Part shown: piece by piece, positions 15,769-24,513 of the stretch
Layout: every line of letters starts with the position of its first letter
Position numbering within the stretch: the first letter of the stretch is position 1
Origin: VRUE01 sp963706605
Lineage (GTDB): Bacteria > Actinomycetota > Thermoleophilia > Solirubrobacterales > 70-9
Length of the DNA stretch: 64,000 nt
Assembly: GCA_963706605.1 (NCBI GenBank)
Contig: OY970165.1
Location: 1,860,001-1,924,000 of the forward strand
Direction of reading: 5' to 3'
Made by a program: the position numbers and the translations under genes
The notes under the pieces: model-generated
Databases searched by the model: none
What the model was told of the DNA's origin: nothing
Seen by the model: the letters and a program-made list of their open reading frames with translations, nothing else

Positions 15769-16000
15769 GTGCCCTCTCTTTCGTTCGCCTGCGGAGTTAG
15801 CTGTCGGGCTCGCGCTGAAAGAGATGCGCTACGGATCGTTTTCGTCCGATTCGCCCCTGGGACCTGCAAGGGTCCCTGCGGTTCCTCCGCTCCCGTTCGG
15901 TGGCCCGGACGGGATTCGGCATTGCTGGCGCGGCAGTATAGAGCGGCGGGTGGCTATGATGCCGGCGGCCGCGCAGGGTTGCCCGCGCGGTCTTTGCACG
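15769..16000. other. Divergent intergenic region, rplM-rpsI leader and promoter zone
   Basis: A 232-base gap, the longest in the window, between the M23 gene and rplM. It holds a small hairpin, GGGACC TGCAAG GGTCCC (15859-15876), and a TATGAT sequence at 15955-15960 that could be a -10 for the ribosomal operon, followed by a leader rich in GCGCGG. There is no ATG-started gene and no tRNA fold that I can see. Confidence 0.4.
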
Positions 16001-16432
16001 ATGAAGACCTACGTCGCCACAGCCGCCGATCGCCAGCGAGACTGGTACGTCGTCGATGCCGAGGGACAGACCCTGGGCCGTTTGGCGACCCGGATTGCCG
16101 ATGCTCTGCGGGGCAAGCGCAAGCCCGAGTACACGCCGCACGTCGATACCGGGGACTTCATCGTCGTCGTCAACGCCGAGAAGATCCGGGTCACCGGCAA
16201 AAAGCTCGAGCAGAAGCGCTACTGGCGCCACAGCGGCTACCCGGGCGGGATCAAGTCCCGCACCCTGGCGGAGATGCTCGACCGACGCCCCGAGGAGGTG
16301 ATCCGCAAGGCGGTGAAGGGGATGCTCCCGCGCAACCGCCTCGCCCGCCAGCAGCTGACCAAGCTCAAGGTCTACGCTGGCCCGGATCATCCGCATGCGG
16401 CGCAGAAACCACAGCCGATGGAGATCAAGTGA
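16001..16432 (+). CDS. rplM: 50S ribosomal protein L13
   Basis: 143 residues, normal for L13, an early-assembling large-subunit protein. It opens with KTYVATAADRQRDWYVVDA and GQTLGRLATRIADALRGK, carries HVDTGDFIVVVNAEKIRVTG, and has the GMLPRNRLARQQLTKLKVY block near the end. It is paired with rpsI (S9) as in most bacteria; the stop and the rpsI start share a base (TGATG). Upstream in-frame codons back to 15554 do not resemble L13. Confidence 0.97.
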   Translation: MKTYVATAADRQRDWYVVDAEGQTLGRLATRIADALRGKRKPEYTPHVDTGDFIVVVNAEKIRVTGKKLEQKRYWRHSGYPGGIKSRTLAEMLDRRPEEVIRKAVKGMLPRNRLARQQLTKLKVYAGPDHPHAAQKPQPMEIK

Positions 16433-17328
16433 TGGCAGACGAGCCGCAGGACCACGAGACTTCGCAAGACGAGACTCCGACCGAGGGTTCGGACGTCCAG
16501 GCCGCGGGTCCTGTCGTGGGGCAGGGGTCCCCGGCTGACCCGCCGGAGACCCCAGACCCCACGCCACCCGCGGAGGAGACGTCTGAGGCTCAGGACGAGG
16601 GGACTGCGGAGGAGTCCGCTGAGTCGCCTGCGGCTGAGCAGGGAGAAGCTGAGGGTGACGCTGCCCCCGCGGAGGAGCCCGCTGCGGCTCCTGCGGCTGA
16701 GCAGGAGAAAGCGGAGCCTGAGTCCGTCGAGGAGCCCAAGGCTGAGAAGAAGAAGGACGCCATTCCTGGGGCCGATCTCGAGCCGATCGCCGTCGAGCAG
16801 GACGAGCGCCCGCTCAGTGCTGAGGAGAAGGCGCGACGCGAAGCTGAGGAGGAGGAGAAGGCGCGCCGTGAGGCGGCGCTGACGGGGGACTCCGACGAGG
16901 ATGCGCAGGCAGCCAGCCGCGCCCCCGCCAAGATGGAGAGCGACTCCCGCTTTCTGGCGACCGGCAAACGCAAGAACGCGATCGCTCGCGTCACCCTGCT
17001 GCCCGGCAGCGGCAAGATCGAAGTCAACGGCCGCCCGATCGAGGAGTTCTTCCCGCGCCCTCTACATCAGACCACGGCCTGTCAGCCGCTGATAACGACC
17101 GGTTATGAGAGCAGCGTCGACGTCCGCGTCCGCGTCCACGGCGGCGGGGTCAGCGGTCAGGCCGGTGCTGTCCGTCACGGCATTGCCCGGGCGCTGATCG
17201 AGGTCGACCCAGAGCTGCGCGGTGAGCTGAAGCGGCGCGGCTTCCTGACTCGCGATGCCCGTGCCAAGGAGCGCCGCAAGGCAGGTCTGAAGAAGGCCCG
17301 CAAGCGGCCGCAGTTCAGCAAGCGCTGA
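16432..17328 (+). CDS. rpsI: 30S ribosomal protein S9 with a 170-residue acidic N-terminal extension
   Basis: 298 residues. The last 128 (from about 171, SRFLATGKRKNAIARVTLLPG, ending RKRPQFSKR) are a complete S9 with the basic tail that reaches the P-site tRNA. The first 170 are acidic, alanine/glutamate/proline-rich and probably disordered, far longer than the short acidic leads of other actinobacterial S9 proteins. Residues 25-48 are encoded by a copy of the palindromic element. No internal start with a clear ribosome site near 16940 was found, and the extension is continuous in frame, so it is probably translated. Confidence 0.93.
   Translation: MADEPQDHETSQDETPTEGSDVQAAGPVVGQGSPADPPETPDPTPPAEETSEAQDEGTAEESAESPAAEQGEAEGDAAPAEEPAAAPAAEQEKAEPESVEEPKAEKKKDAIPGADLEPIAVEQDERPLSAEEKARREAEEEEKARREAALTGDSDEDAQAASRAPAKMESDSRFLATGKRKNAIARVTLLPGSGKIEVNGRPIEEFFPRPLHQTTACQPLITTGYESSVDVRVRVHGGGVSGQAGAVRHGIARALIEVDPELRGELKRRGFLTRDARAKERRKAGLKKARKRPQFSKR
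16504..16573 (+). repeat. Palindromic in-frame element, shorter copy C
   Basis: 70 bases in the rpsI extension. It begins with the same GCGGGTCCTGTCG as copies A and B and ends GCCACCCGC. Outer arms CCGCGGGT (16502-16509) and ACCCGCGG (16566-16573) pair exactly. GTGGGGCAGGGGTC pairs with GACCCCAGACCCCAC with one bulge. The conserved loop of A and B is absent. It is read in the same phase, giving AGPVVGQGSPADPPETPDP. It is a likely diverged or internally deleted family member. Confidence 0.7.
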
Positions 17329-17338
17329 GGGAGTCAGG

Positions 17339-18652
17339 GTGACGCCGGAGCGCAAGCTCTTCGGAACCGATGGGGTCCGAGGGGAGGCTGGAACGTTCCT
17401 CACCGCCGAGCTGGCGCTGAAGCTGGGCCGGGCGGCAACCGCGTCGCTGCGGGCGGAGCGGCCGCAGGTGCTGATCGTGCGGGACACGCGCGAGTCGGGG
17501 CCGATGCTGGAAGCGGCTCTGGCTGCCGGGGTCGCCGCGGCCGGGGGAGACGCGCTGCTCGGTGGTGTGCTGCCGACGCCGGCCGCCGCGGTTCTCGCCC
17601 GGCGCCTCGGGCTCGACCTTGCCGTCGTCGTCTCCGCCTCCCACAACCCCTACCAGGACAACGGCATCAAGTTCTTCAGCGGCGCCGGCACGAAGCTTGG
17701 CGATGAGGCTGAGGCCGGGATCGAGGCACTGCTCGACGCCGACCCCGGCCCGGTTGTCCCCGGCGGGGTTCGCGAGCTGAACGGGGGCATCGAGGACTAC
17801 CTGCGCGCTCTCGAGGCCGCTTTCCCGCTTGACCTATCCGGCGTCAAGGTCGCGCTTGACTGCGCCAACGGGGCAACCCATCGTGTCGCCCCGGCGATCT
17901 TCGAGCGGCTCGGCGCCGAGGTCGAGGCGATCGCCGCCGAGCCCGACGGCCGCAACATCAACGACGGCTGCGGCTCCACCCACCTCGACAACCTGGCCGC
18001 GCACGTCGCCGCCTCGGGGGCCGCGATCGGCTTCGCCTTCGACGGTGACGGCGACAGGGTGCTCGCGGTCGACGACGGCGGCCGCACCCACGACGGTGAC
18101 GAGCTGATCGCGCTGCTGGCCACCGGCATGGCCGCTCGCGGCGAGCTTGGCGGCGGTGTCGCCGTGACCGTGATGAGCAACTACGGCTTCCATCAGGCGA
18201 TGGCGGAGGCCGGGATCGAGGTCGTCGTCGCCAAGGTCGGTGACCGCTACGTGCTCGACGAGCTGCGCAGTCGCGAATGGTCGCTCGGAGGCGAGCAGTC
18301 GGGGCACATCATCGACATGGGTTTCGCCGCGACCGGCGACGGGATCGCCGCGGCGCTGATGACGATGCGCGAGCTGGCGGGACGCGAGCTGGCCGCGGTC
18401 GAGGCGATGGAGAAGCTGCCGCAGAAGCTGGTCAACGTCGAGGTCGCCGATCGCGAGGCGCTGGCCGGCGCCGCCGCGGTCTGGGAGGCGGTCAAGCGTG
18501 AGGAAGACGATCTGGAGGGCCGCGGTCGTGTCCTCCTGCGCCCCTCCGGCACCGAGCCCCTCGTCCGTGTGATGGTCGAGGCCCCCAGCGCCGAAGAGGC
18601 CGACGCGGTTTGCAAGCGGCTTGTCGACGTGGTCAGCCAAGAGCTGGGCTGA
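17339..18652 (+). CDS. glmM: Phosphoglucosamine mutase
   Basis: 437 residues from GTG 17339. It interconverts glucosamine-6-phosphate and glucosamine-1-phosphate for peptidoglycan precursor synthesis. Motifs: KLFGTDGVRGEAG at the start, the phosphoserine loop VSASHNPYQDNGIKFF, the metal site FAFDGDGDRVLAVD, sugar-binding GGEQSGHIIDM, and the phosphate-binding LRPSGTEPLVRVMVE near the end. It follows rpsI after a 10-base gap and precedes glmS, so sequential steps of amino-sugar synthesis are adjacent. Confidence 0.96.
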   Translation: MTPERKLFGTDGVRGEAGTFLTAELALKLGRAATASLRAERPQVLIVRDTRESGPMLEAALAAGVAAAGGDALLGGVLPTPAAAVLARRLGLDLAVVVSASHNPYQDNGIKFFSGAGTKLGDEAEAGIEALLDADPGPVVPGGVRELNGGIEDYLRALEAAFPLDLSGVKVALDCANGATHRVAPAIFERLGAEVEAIAAEPDGRNINDGCGSTHLDNLAAHVAASGAAIGFAFDGDGDRVLAVDDGGRTHDGDELIALLATGMAARGELGGGVAVTVMSNYGFHQAMAEAGIEVVVAKVGDRYVLDELRSREWSLGGEQSGHIIDMGFAATGDGIAAALMTMRELAGRELAAVEAMEKLPQKLVNVEVADREALAGAAAVWEAVKREEDDLEGRGRVLLRPSGTEPLVRVMVEAPSAEEADAVCKRLVDVVSQELG

Positions 18653-18684
18653 GACGGCCCTCCGTCTACCCTTAGCGACCTTCC

Positions 18685-20541
18685 ATGTGTGGAATCGTCG
18701 GATATGTCGGGGCTCGCCCCTGCCGGGGCCTTCTGGTCGCCGGCCTCGAGAAGCTCGAGTACCGGGGCTATGACTCGGCCGGTGTCTCGGTGATCGAGGA
18801 CGGCCGCGTCGACAGCGTGCGCGCGGTCGGCAACCTCGTCAATCTGCGCGCCGCGATGCAGGCGCACGCGGACGGCGGCGGTCTTGCAGTCGCCGCGCCG
18901 GCGGCGACCACCGGGGTCGCCCACACCCGCTGGGCCACCCATGGCCGCGTCACCGAGGAGAACGCCCACCCGCACAGCGACAGCTCCGACCAGGTCCACA
19001 TCGTCCTCAACGGGATCGTCGAGAACCACGCCAAGCTGCGCGCCAGGCTCGAGTCCGAGGGGCAGGAGTTCAGCTCCGAAACCGACGCGGAGGTGGTGGC
19101 CCACCTGATCGCCAGCCACTACGAGGGTGACCTCGCCGCCGCTGTTCGCGCCGCTTACGCGGAGCTGCGCGGCCACTACGCCTTCGTCGCCATGCACGTC
19201 GACCAGCCGGGCCTCTTGGTCGGGGCGCGCAAGGAGTGCCCGCTGGTCGCCGGCGTCGGCGAGGGCGAGAGCTTCCTCGCCTCGGCGATTCCGGCTTTCC
19301 TGGCCGAGACCCGCACAGCCGTCGCGATCGAAAACGGCGAGGTGGTGACGATCGACGCCTCCGGAGTGACCATCACCGACGCCGAGGGCAATCCGGTCGA
19401 GCGTGGACCGGAAGAGATCACCTGGGACGAGGAGGCCGCCGAGAAGGGGGGCTATGAGACCTTCATGCTGAAGGAGATCCACGAACAGGCCGACGCGGTT
19501 GCCGAAACCGTCGCTGACCGCCTGCCGGGGGACGACGGGGTCGATCTCTCCGAGGTCGATCTCGACGACTCCTACCTGCGCGAGCTGAAGCGGATCGTGA
19601 TCGTCGCCTGCGGCACCTCCTACCACGCCGGCCTGCTCGGCCGCTACGCGATCGAGGAGTGGGCGCGGGTGCCGGTCGAGATGGACATCGCCTCCGAGTA
19701 CCGCTACCGCAACCCGGTGGTCGGGTCGGGCGACCTGGTGATCGGCATCACCCAGTCGGGTGAGACCGCCGACACGCTGGCGGCGATGCGGTTGGCCCGC
19801 GAGCGCGGCGCCAAGGTGCTGGCGATCACCAACGTGATGGGCAGCCAGGCGACCCGCGACGCCGACGCAGTCCTCTACACCCGCGCCGGGATGGAGATCA
19901 GCGTCGCCGCGACCAAGACCTTCGTCGCCCAGGGGGCCGCGATGTACCTGATCGGGCTGCGGTTGGCCGAGCTGCGCGGGACGCTGCCGGCGGAGCGGCT
20001 GACGGAGCTGGTCGCCGAGCTGAAGCACCTTCCCTCGAAGATCGAGGAGACCCTGGTGGACACCGAGGAGCAGGTACGGGCGGCGTCCGTGGCGCACTCG
20101 GACCAGCAGTTCTTCCTCTACCTCGGGCGCCACATCGGGCTTCCCGTCTGCCTGGAGGGGGCGCTGAAGCTGAAGGAGATCTCCTACATCCCCACCGACG
20201 CCTACGCGGCGGGGGAGATGAAGCACGGCCCGATCGCCCTGCTCGACGAGTCGACCCCCGTCGTCTGCGTGGCGACCGAGAGCCCCGTCCTCGACAAGGT
20301 CCTGTCCAACGTCGAAGAGGTGCGTGCACGTGGAGCCCAGACGATCGCGATCGCCACCGAGGGCTGCGAGCAGGTCGGCGCCGTCGCCGACCAGACGATC
20401 GAGGTCGCGCGCACCGACTGGATCCTGCAGCCGATCGTCGCGATCCTGCCGCTGCAGTTGCTCGCCTACGACATCGCTCGCGCCCGCGGGCTCAACGTCG
20501 ATCAGCCCCGCAATCTGGCCAAGACCGTCACGGTCGAGTAA
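18685..20541 (+). CDS. glmS: Glutamine-fructose-6-phosphate aminotransferase (isomerising)
   Basis: 618 residues. The N-terminal nucleophile Cys2 (CGIVGYVG) begins the glutaminase domain, which includes LEKLEYRGYDSAG and THTRWATHG-like VAHTRWATHGRVTEENAHPH. Two SIS sugar-isomerase domains follow (VACGTSYHAGLLG, ITQSGETADTLAAM, YAAGEMKHGPIALLDE), ending LAKTVTVE. It makes glucosamine-6-phosphate, the substrate of GlmM encoded just upstream. A weak hairpin (AGACGG CCCT CCGTCT) and a TACCCT -10-like element lie in the 32-base gap, so it may have its own promoter. No glmS ribozyme was identified, and the short leader leaves no room for one. Confidence 0.97.
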   Translation: MCGIVGYVGARPCRGLLVAGLEKLEYRGYDSAGVSVIEDGRVDSVRAVGNLVNLRAAMQAHADGGGLAVAAPAATTGVAHTRWATHGRVTEENAHPHSDSSDQVHIVLNGIVENHAKLRARLESEGQEFSSETDAEVVAHLIASHYEGDLAAAVRAAYAELRGHYAFVAMHVDQPGLLVGARKECPLVAGVGEGESFLASAIPAFLAETRTAVAIENGEVVTIDASGVTITDAEGNPVERGPEEITWDEEAAEKGGYETFMLKEIHEQADAVAETVADRLPGDDGVDLSEVDLDDSYLRELKRIVIVACGTSYHAGLLGRYAIEEWARVPVEMDIASEYRYRNPVVGSGDLVIGITQSGETADTLAAMRLARERGAKVLAITNVMGSQATRDADAVLYTRAGMEISVAATKTFVAQGAAMYLIGLRLAELRGTLPAERLTELVAELKHLPSKIEETLVDTEEQVRAASVAHSDQQFFLYLGRHIGLPVCLEGALKLKEISYIPTDAYAAGEMKHGPIALLDESTPVVCVATESPVLDKVLSNVEEVRARGAQTIAIATEGCEQVGAVADQTIEVARTDWILQPIVAILPLQLLAYDIARARGLNVDQPRNLAKTVTVE

Positions 20542-20559
20542 CCGCAGCCGCGGTGGCCC

Positions 20560-21357
20560 TCAGTAGCCGGGAGGGTGGCGCGCCACGAAGCCTTCCGGAT
20601 AGGCCACCGCCGGGTGCCAGCGCGGTCCCGAGCCCCTCGCGTCGCCGACGGTGTCCCAGCGCAGGCCGGCGATGACGGCGTAGGCGTGGCCGGCATTCGC
20701 GTAGACCGTCAGCCACCGTCCCGGTCCCGGCTCGCCCCAGGACTGCAGCTGGCCTGAGTTGAGCGGGGCGGCGAGGAAGCCGCCGCCGCCGAGGGCGTAG
20801 CTGACCGCTCCGGAGCAGTCATACCCACGCGAGTACCAGGAAGCGTGGCCGCCGCCCCACACATAGGGCCTGCCGACGATCGTGTTCGCGGCGGTGATCG
20901 CCGCCTTGATCGCTTCTGGGGCGCTCGGCGGGGCGAGCGCGATCCCGCTCAACAGGACTGCGCTCGGGCCGACCGCTTGGGGTTCCAGCCTGGCCATGGA
21001 GCGCGGGGTGATCGTCTTTCCATCCGCTGACTTGGGAGGAACGAACGAGCCGTTGGTCCCGGCGGAGGCCGGGGGGATCGACGATGCTCCGCTGCTCTTG
21101 GCTTCGGTTTCGGGCTCGGGTTTTGGTTCGGGCGGGGACGGCGTGGGCGGCTGCTCTGAGCTGCGACGGATGACGTCGTATGGGGGTTGCGGGTGAGGGG
21201 GCTTCTCTTCCCGAATTCGGTTGCCTCCGGGGGCCGGGGCCTCGGCGAGGGTCGACGTGGACCCCGCCTGTCCGCACCCGAACAGCGCCCCGGCGGCGAG
21301 GAGGGCGCAGGCCGCACACAGGTTGAGCCGTAGGCCGCGGACGATGGAGGCGGGCAT
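20560..21357 (-). CDS. Lipoprotein with C-terminal NlpC/P60-like domain
   Basis: 265 residues. The start at 21357 gives a lipoprotein signal with lipobox LFGC (cysteine about 28). A proline-rich low-complexity region (residues 35-110) precedes a NlpC/P60-like domain: ANTIVGRPYVWGGGHASWYSRGYDCSGAVSYAL contains the catalytic cysteine in YDCSG, and NAGHAYAVIAGLRWDT supplies the histidine region. NlpC/P60 enzymes cleave gamma-D-Glu-diaminopimelate bonds in peptidoglycan. It is convergent with glmS and divergent from nnr. Confidence 0.82.
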   Translation of the reverse strand: MPASIVRGLRLNLCAACALLAAGALFGCGQAGSTSTLAEAPAPGGNRIREEKPPHPQPPYDVIRRSSEQPPTPSPPEPKPEPETEAKSSGASSIPPASAGTNGSFVPPKSADGKTITPRSMARLEPQAVGPSAVLLSGIALAPPSAPEAIKAAITAANTIVGRPYVWGGGHASWYSRGYDCSGAVSYALGGGGFLAAPLNSGQLQSWGEPGPGRWLTVYANAGHAYAVIAGLRWDTVGDARGSGPRWHPAVAYPEGFVARHPPGY

Positions 21358-21404
21358 CGGCCGCAGGTTACGCCGCCTTGCCGCCGAGTTAGGCTGGACG
21401 GCCG

Positions 21405-22925
21405 ATGGAAGCGTGGCTGACGCCCCTATATGCCGCCGACGGTATGCGCGCCATTGACGCTTGGGCGATCGAGGAGATGGGGGTGCCCTCACTGGAGCTG
21501 ATGGAGAACGCCGGCAGGGCGGTCGCTGCGGCGGTCGGCGAGCTGGCGCCCACGGGGCCGGTGCGGATCGTCTGTGGCAAGGGAAACAACGCCGGGGACG
21601 GTCTGGTGGCGGCCAGGTACTTGGCCGAGGCCGGATTCGAGGTCGAGGCGCTGCTGCTCTGGCCCGCCGAGGAGCTGAGCGGGGACGCCGCCGCCAACCT
21701 CGCGCGCTTCGCGGCCGAGCACGTCGGCGGTGAGATCGCTCCGCGCCTGGCCGGCTCGGGGGCGGTCGTCGACGCGATCTTCGGCACCGGGTTCGCGGGT
21801 GAGCCCAGGCAGCCGGCACTGGCCGCGATCGAGGCGATCGGCGCCTGTGGGGCACCGGTCGTCGCCTGCGACATTGCCTCGGGGGTCGACGCCTCCAGCG
21901 GCGAGGTGGCCGGCGCTGCGGTCGAGGCGGACCTCACGGTCAGCTTCCATGCCGCCAAGGTCGGCCACCGGATCGCCCCCGGCAAGTGGCACAGCGGCGA
22001 GCTTCGGGTGGTGCCGATCGGGATCCCGGACGGCGCCCCGGGGGAGCCGGCCGCGGGAAGCATCGACGCCTCGGTGTTGGAGCTTGCACCGCGCCGCGGC
22101 CCCCGCTCGACCAAGTTCAGCTCCGGCCAGGTGACGATTGCCGGTGGCTCACGGGGCCTGACCGGGGCGGTGCAGATGTCCTCGTTGGCGGCGATCCGAG
22201 CCGGCGCGGGCTACGCGACCGTGGCCGTGCCGGCCGATCTGGAGCCGATCTTCGAGCAGGGACAGCCGGAGGTGATGTCGGCCGGCTGTCCGGGTGGCGA
22301 CGGCTGCCTCGCCCCGGCCTCGGCGAAGGCTCTGCTGCGCACCTTCGAGCGCGCCGCCGCCGGCGTCCTCGGTCCGGGCCTGGGCCGCGACCCCGGCTCG
22401 GTCGAGCTGGCCCGCGAGGTCCTCGGCTCGATCGCGGCGCCGTTGGTGCTCGACGCCGACGGCCTCAATGCCTTCGCGGGTGAGCTCGGGCTGATCGCTG
22501 CCCGCGAGGCGCCGACGATCCTCACCCCGCACGCGGGCGAGCTCGGACGGCTGCTGGGGCGGTCCGCCGAGGAGATCTCCGCCCACCGCCTCGCCGCGGC
22601 GCACGAGGCGGCGGCCGCCTCCTGCGCGGTGGTGGTGTTGAAGGGAGACGACACGATCGTCACCGACGGTGAGCGAGTCGCGGTCAACGCCCTCTCCGCG
22701 CCGGCTCTTGCGACCGCCGGCACCGGTGACGTGCTCTCCGGCATCGCGGCGGCGATGCTCGCCCGCGGCCTGGATCCGTTTACCGCCGCCTGCGCCGCGG
22801 TGATCGCCCACGCCCGCGCCGGCCGCGACGCCGCCGCGCGCATCGGCGCCGCCGAGTCGGTGATCGCCACCGACGTGATCGACTCGATCGCGGTTGGGAT
22901 GTCGCCCGGCCGACGGGTCGAATAA
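21405..22925 (+). CDS. nnr: Bifunctional NAD(P)H-hydrate epimerase / ADP-dependent dehydratase
   Basis: 506 residues with two fused domains. Residues 1-210 form a YjeF_N epimerase (GMRAIDAWAIEEMGVPS, IVCGKGNNAGDGLVAARYL, VVDAIFGTGF). Residues 225-506 form the ribokinase-like dehydratase (KFSSGQVTIAGGSRG, VLGPGLGRDPGS, ILTPHAGELGRLLG, ATAGTGDVLSGIAAAML with the nucleotide-site glycines). The enzyme repairs NADH and NADPH hydrates. A TAGGCT -10-like element (21391-21396) precedes ATG 21405 by eight bases, giving a very short leader. Confidence 0.95.
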   Translation: MEAWLTPLYAADGMRAIDAWAIEEMGVPSLELMENAGRAVAAAVGELAPTGPVRIVCGKGNNAGDGLVAARYLAEAGFEVEALLLWPAEELSGDAAANLARFAAEHVGGEIAPRLAGSGAVVDAIFGTGFAGEPRQPALAAIEAIGACGAPVVACDIASGVDASSGEVAGAAVEADLTVSFHAAKVGHRIAPGKWHSGELRVVPIGIPDGAPGEPAAGSIDASVLELAPRRGPRSTKFSSGQVTIAGGSRGLTGAVQMSSLAAIRAGAGYATVAVPADLEPIFEQGQPEVMSAGCPGGDGCLAPASAKALLRTFERAAAGVLGPGLGRDPGSVELAREVLGSIAAPLVLDADGLNAFAGELGLIAAREAPTILTPHAGELGRLLGRSAEEISAHRLAAAHEAAAASCAVVVLKGDDTIVTDGERVAVNALSAPALATAGTGDVLSGIAAAMLARGLDPFTAACAAVIAHARAGRDAAARIGAAESVIATDVIDSIAVGMSPGRRVE

Positions 22926-22935
22926 TCTCGCCGAG

Positions 22936-23394
22936 ATGAAGACCGCTGCCGAGATCATGGACACGACGGTTCCGACGGTTTCTCCGGAGGCCGACGCTCG
23001 CAGCGCGATCGAGCTTCTCGCCAAGACCGAGAAGGGCGCCATCCCGGTCATCGACGATGACCGTCGCGTGGTCGGGATAGTCAGCGAGTCGGACCTGATC
23101 CTCAGCGATGAGGAGGCCGACCTGCACCTCCCGCACTACCTCAACATCATGGGCGGCATTGTCTTCGTCGGCTCGATGAAGGGCTTCGAGAAGCGCCTCA
23201 ACAAGGCATTCGCGACCGAAGTCTCCGAGCTGATGACCGCCGACCCGATCGTCGTCCGCGCGGACGACGATGCCGAGACGGTGGCGCGGACGATCGCCGA
23301 GAAGCACCACAACCATCTCCCCGTGGTCGACGGGGACGGCCGCCTCGCCGGATTGGTCACGCGGGCCGACGCGCTGGCCGCGCTCGTCGGGTAA
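22936..23394 (+). CDS. CBS-domain pair protein
   Basis: 152 residues made almost entirely of two CBS motifs: AAEIMDTTVPTVSPEADARSA to VVGIVSESDLI, and VSELMTADPIVVRADDDAETV to LAGLVTRADALAAL. They are separated by a longer insert with aromatic and hydrophobic residues (YLNIMGGIVFVGSMKGFEKR). Stand-alone CBS pairs bind adenine nucleotides and often regulate a partner protein. It starts 10 bases after nnr and ends 12 before alr; the true start is ATG 22936, since upstream codons belong to nnr. Confidence 0.88.
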   Translation: MKTAAEIMDTTVPTVSPEADARSAIELLAKTEKGAIPVIDDDRRVVGIVSESDLILSDEEADLHLPHYLNIMGGIVFVGSMKGFEKRLNKAFATEVSELMTADPIVVRADDDAETVARTIAEKHHNHLPVVDGDGRLAGLVTRADALAALVG

Positions 23395-23406
23395 GGCACT
23401 GAGGCG

Positions 23407-24513
23407 ATGGCGCGGGCGGTCGCCCGGATAGACGCCGCCGCGGTGGAGGGGAACTGCGCCCTGCTCAAGGCCGAGCTGGTGGAGGCGGAGCTTTGCGCGG
23501 TGGTCAAGGCCGACGGTTACGGACACGGCGCCGATCTATGCGCGAGGGCGGCCCTGGCCGGCGGCGCCACCAGGCTGGCGGTGGCAACCGCGAGTGAGGC
23601 CGAGCAGATTGGCCGCCGCTTCCCCCAGATCCTCCTCTTGACGATGGGGGCGCTCGCCCCGGCGGAGCTGGACACGGCGCTCGAGGCGGGCTCGGAGGTC
23701 GCCGTTTGGAGACGGGGGTTCCTCGAGCTGGTCGCCGCACGGGCGCGGGCTCACGGCCGGCCGGCTCGGGTGCACGTCAAGCACGACAGCGGCATGGGCA
23801 GGCTCGGCAACCGCGACCCTGGCGAGGTTCTGGCGCTGCTCCGGTTCTGCGCCGAGAGCCCCGACCTCGAGCCGGTCGGGGTCTGGACGCACCTGGCGAC
23901 GGCCGACGAACCGGAGTCCACCTTCTTCGACGAGCAGCTCGACCGCTTCGGCACGGTTGCGGAGGCCGCGAAGGACGAGTTCCCCGCGATCACCGTCCAC
24001 GCGGCCAACAGCGCCGCCGTCTTCCGCGATCGGCGCTCGCACTTCGACATGGCCCGCTGCGGGGTGGCGGTCTATGGGCTCGACCCCTTCCAGGGCGATC
24101 CCACCGAGCGGGGCCTGCGCCCGGCGCTGGCGCTGCACTCCTACGTCGCCGACGTGAAGCGCTTCGAGCCCGGTGACAGCGCCGGTTATGGGCAGACCTG
24201 GCGGGCCGAGCGGGATACCTGCGTCGGGGTGCTGCCGCTCGGCTACGGCGACGGGGTCCGGCGCGGTCTCTCCAACAACGCCGAGGTGCTGATCGGTGGC
24301 CGTTGTTACCCGCTAGTCGGCACCGTCTCGATGGACAACGTGACGGTCGACCTCGGCCCGGATACCGATGTGGAGCCCGGCGCCGAGGCGGTGCTGATCG
24401 GCTCGCAGGGCAACGAGACGATCCTCGCCGAGGACCTCGCCGCTCGCCTCGGGACGATCAACTACGAGATCACCTGCGGGATCTCGGCCCGCGTCCCCAG
24501 GGTGGAGGAGTGA
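23407..24513 (+). CDS. alr: Alanine racemase
   Basis: 368 residues. The PLP lysine sits in CAVVKADGYGHGADLC and the second catalytic base tyrosine in GDSAGYGQTW. GRCYPLVGTVSMDNVTVDLG and the ending TINYEITCGISARVPR are family signatures. It supplies D-alanine for peptidoglycan, fitting the cell-wall genes nearby (glmS, glmM, the D,D-carboxypeptidase). The C-terminus overlaps the next gene's GTG start. Confidence 0.95.
   Translation: MARAVARIDAAAVEGNCALLKAELVEAELCAVVKADGYGHGADLCARAALAGGATRLAVATASEAEQIGRRFPQILLLTMGALAPAELDTALEAGSEVAVWRRGFLELVAARARAHGRPARVHVKHDSGMGRLGNRDPGEVLALLRFCAESPDLEPVGVWTHLATADEPESTFFDEQLDRFGTVAEAAKDEFPAITVHAANSAAVFRDRRSHFDMARCGVAVYGLDPFQGDPTERGLRPALALHSYVADVKRFEPGDSAGYGQTWRAERDTCVGVLPLGYGDGVRRGLSNNAEVLIGGRCYPLVGTVSMDNVTVDLGPDTDVEPGAEAVLIGSQGNETILAEDLAARLGTINYEITCGISARVPRVEE

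Noticed and set aside
8874..16573. CRISPR array or riboswitch as the explanation of the three related hairpins
   Set aside because: The copies are 3.4-4.2 kb apart, lie inside translated sequence and lack uniform spacers; no known riboswitch core is recognisable and each is in a different gene context.
18653..18684. glmS ribozyme upstream of glmS
   Set aside because: The gap is only 32 bases, too short for the ribozyme, and no core sequence is seen.
21100..21260. Proline-rich stretch in the P60-like lipoprotein as another element copy
   Set aside because: No shared termini, loop or pairing; it looks like a wall-spanning linker.
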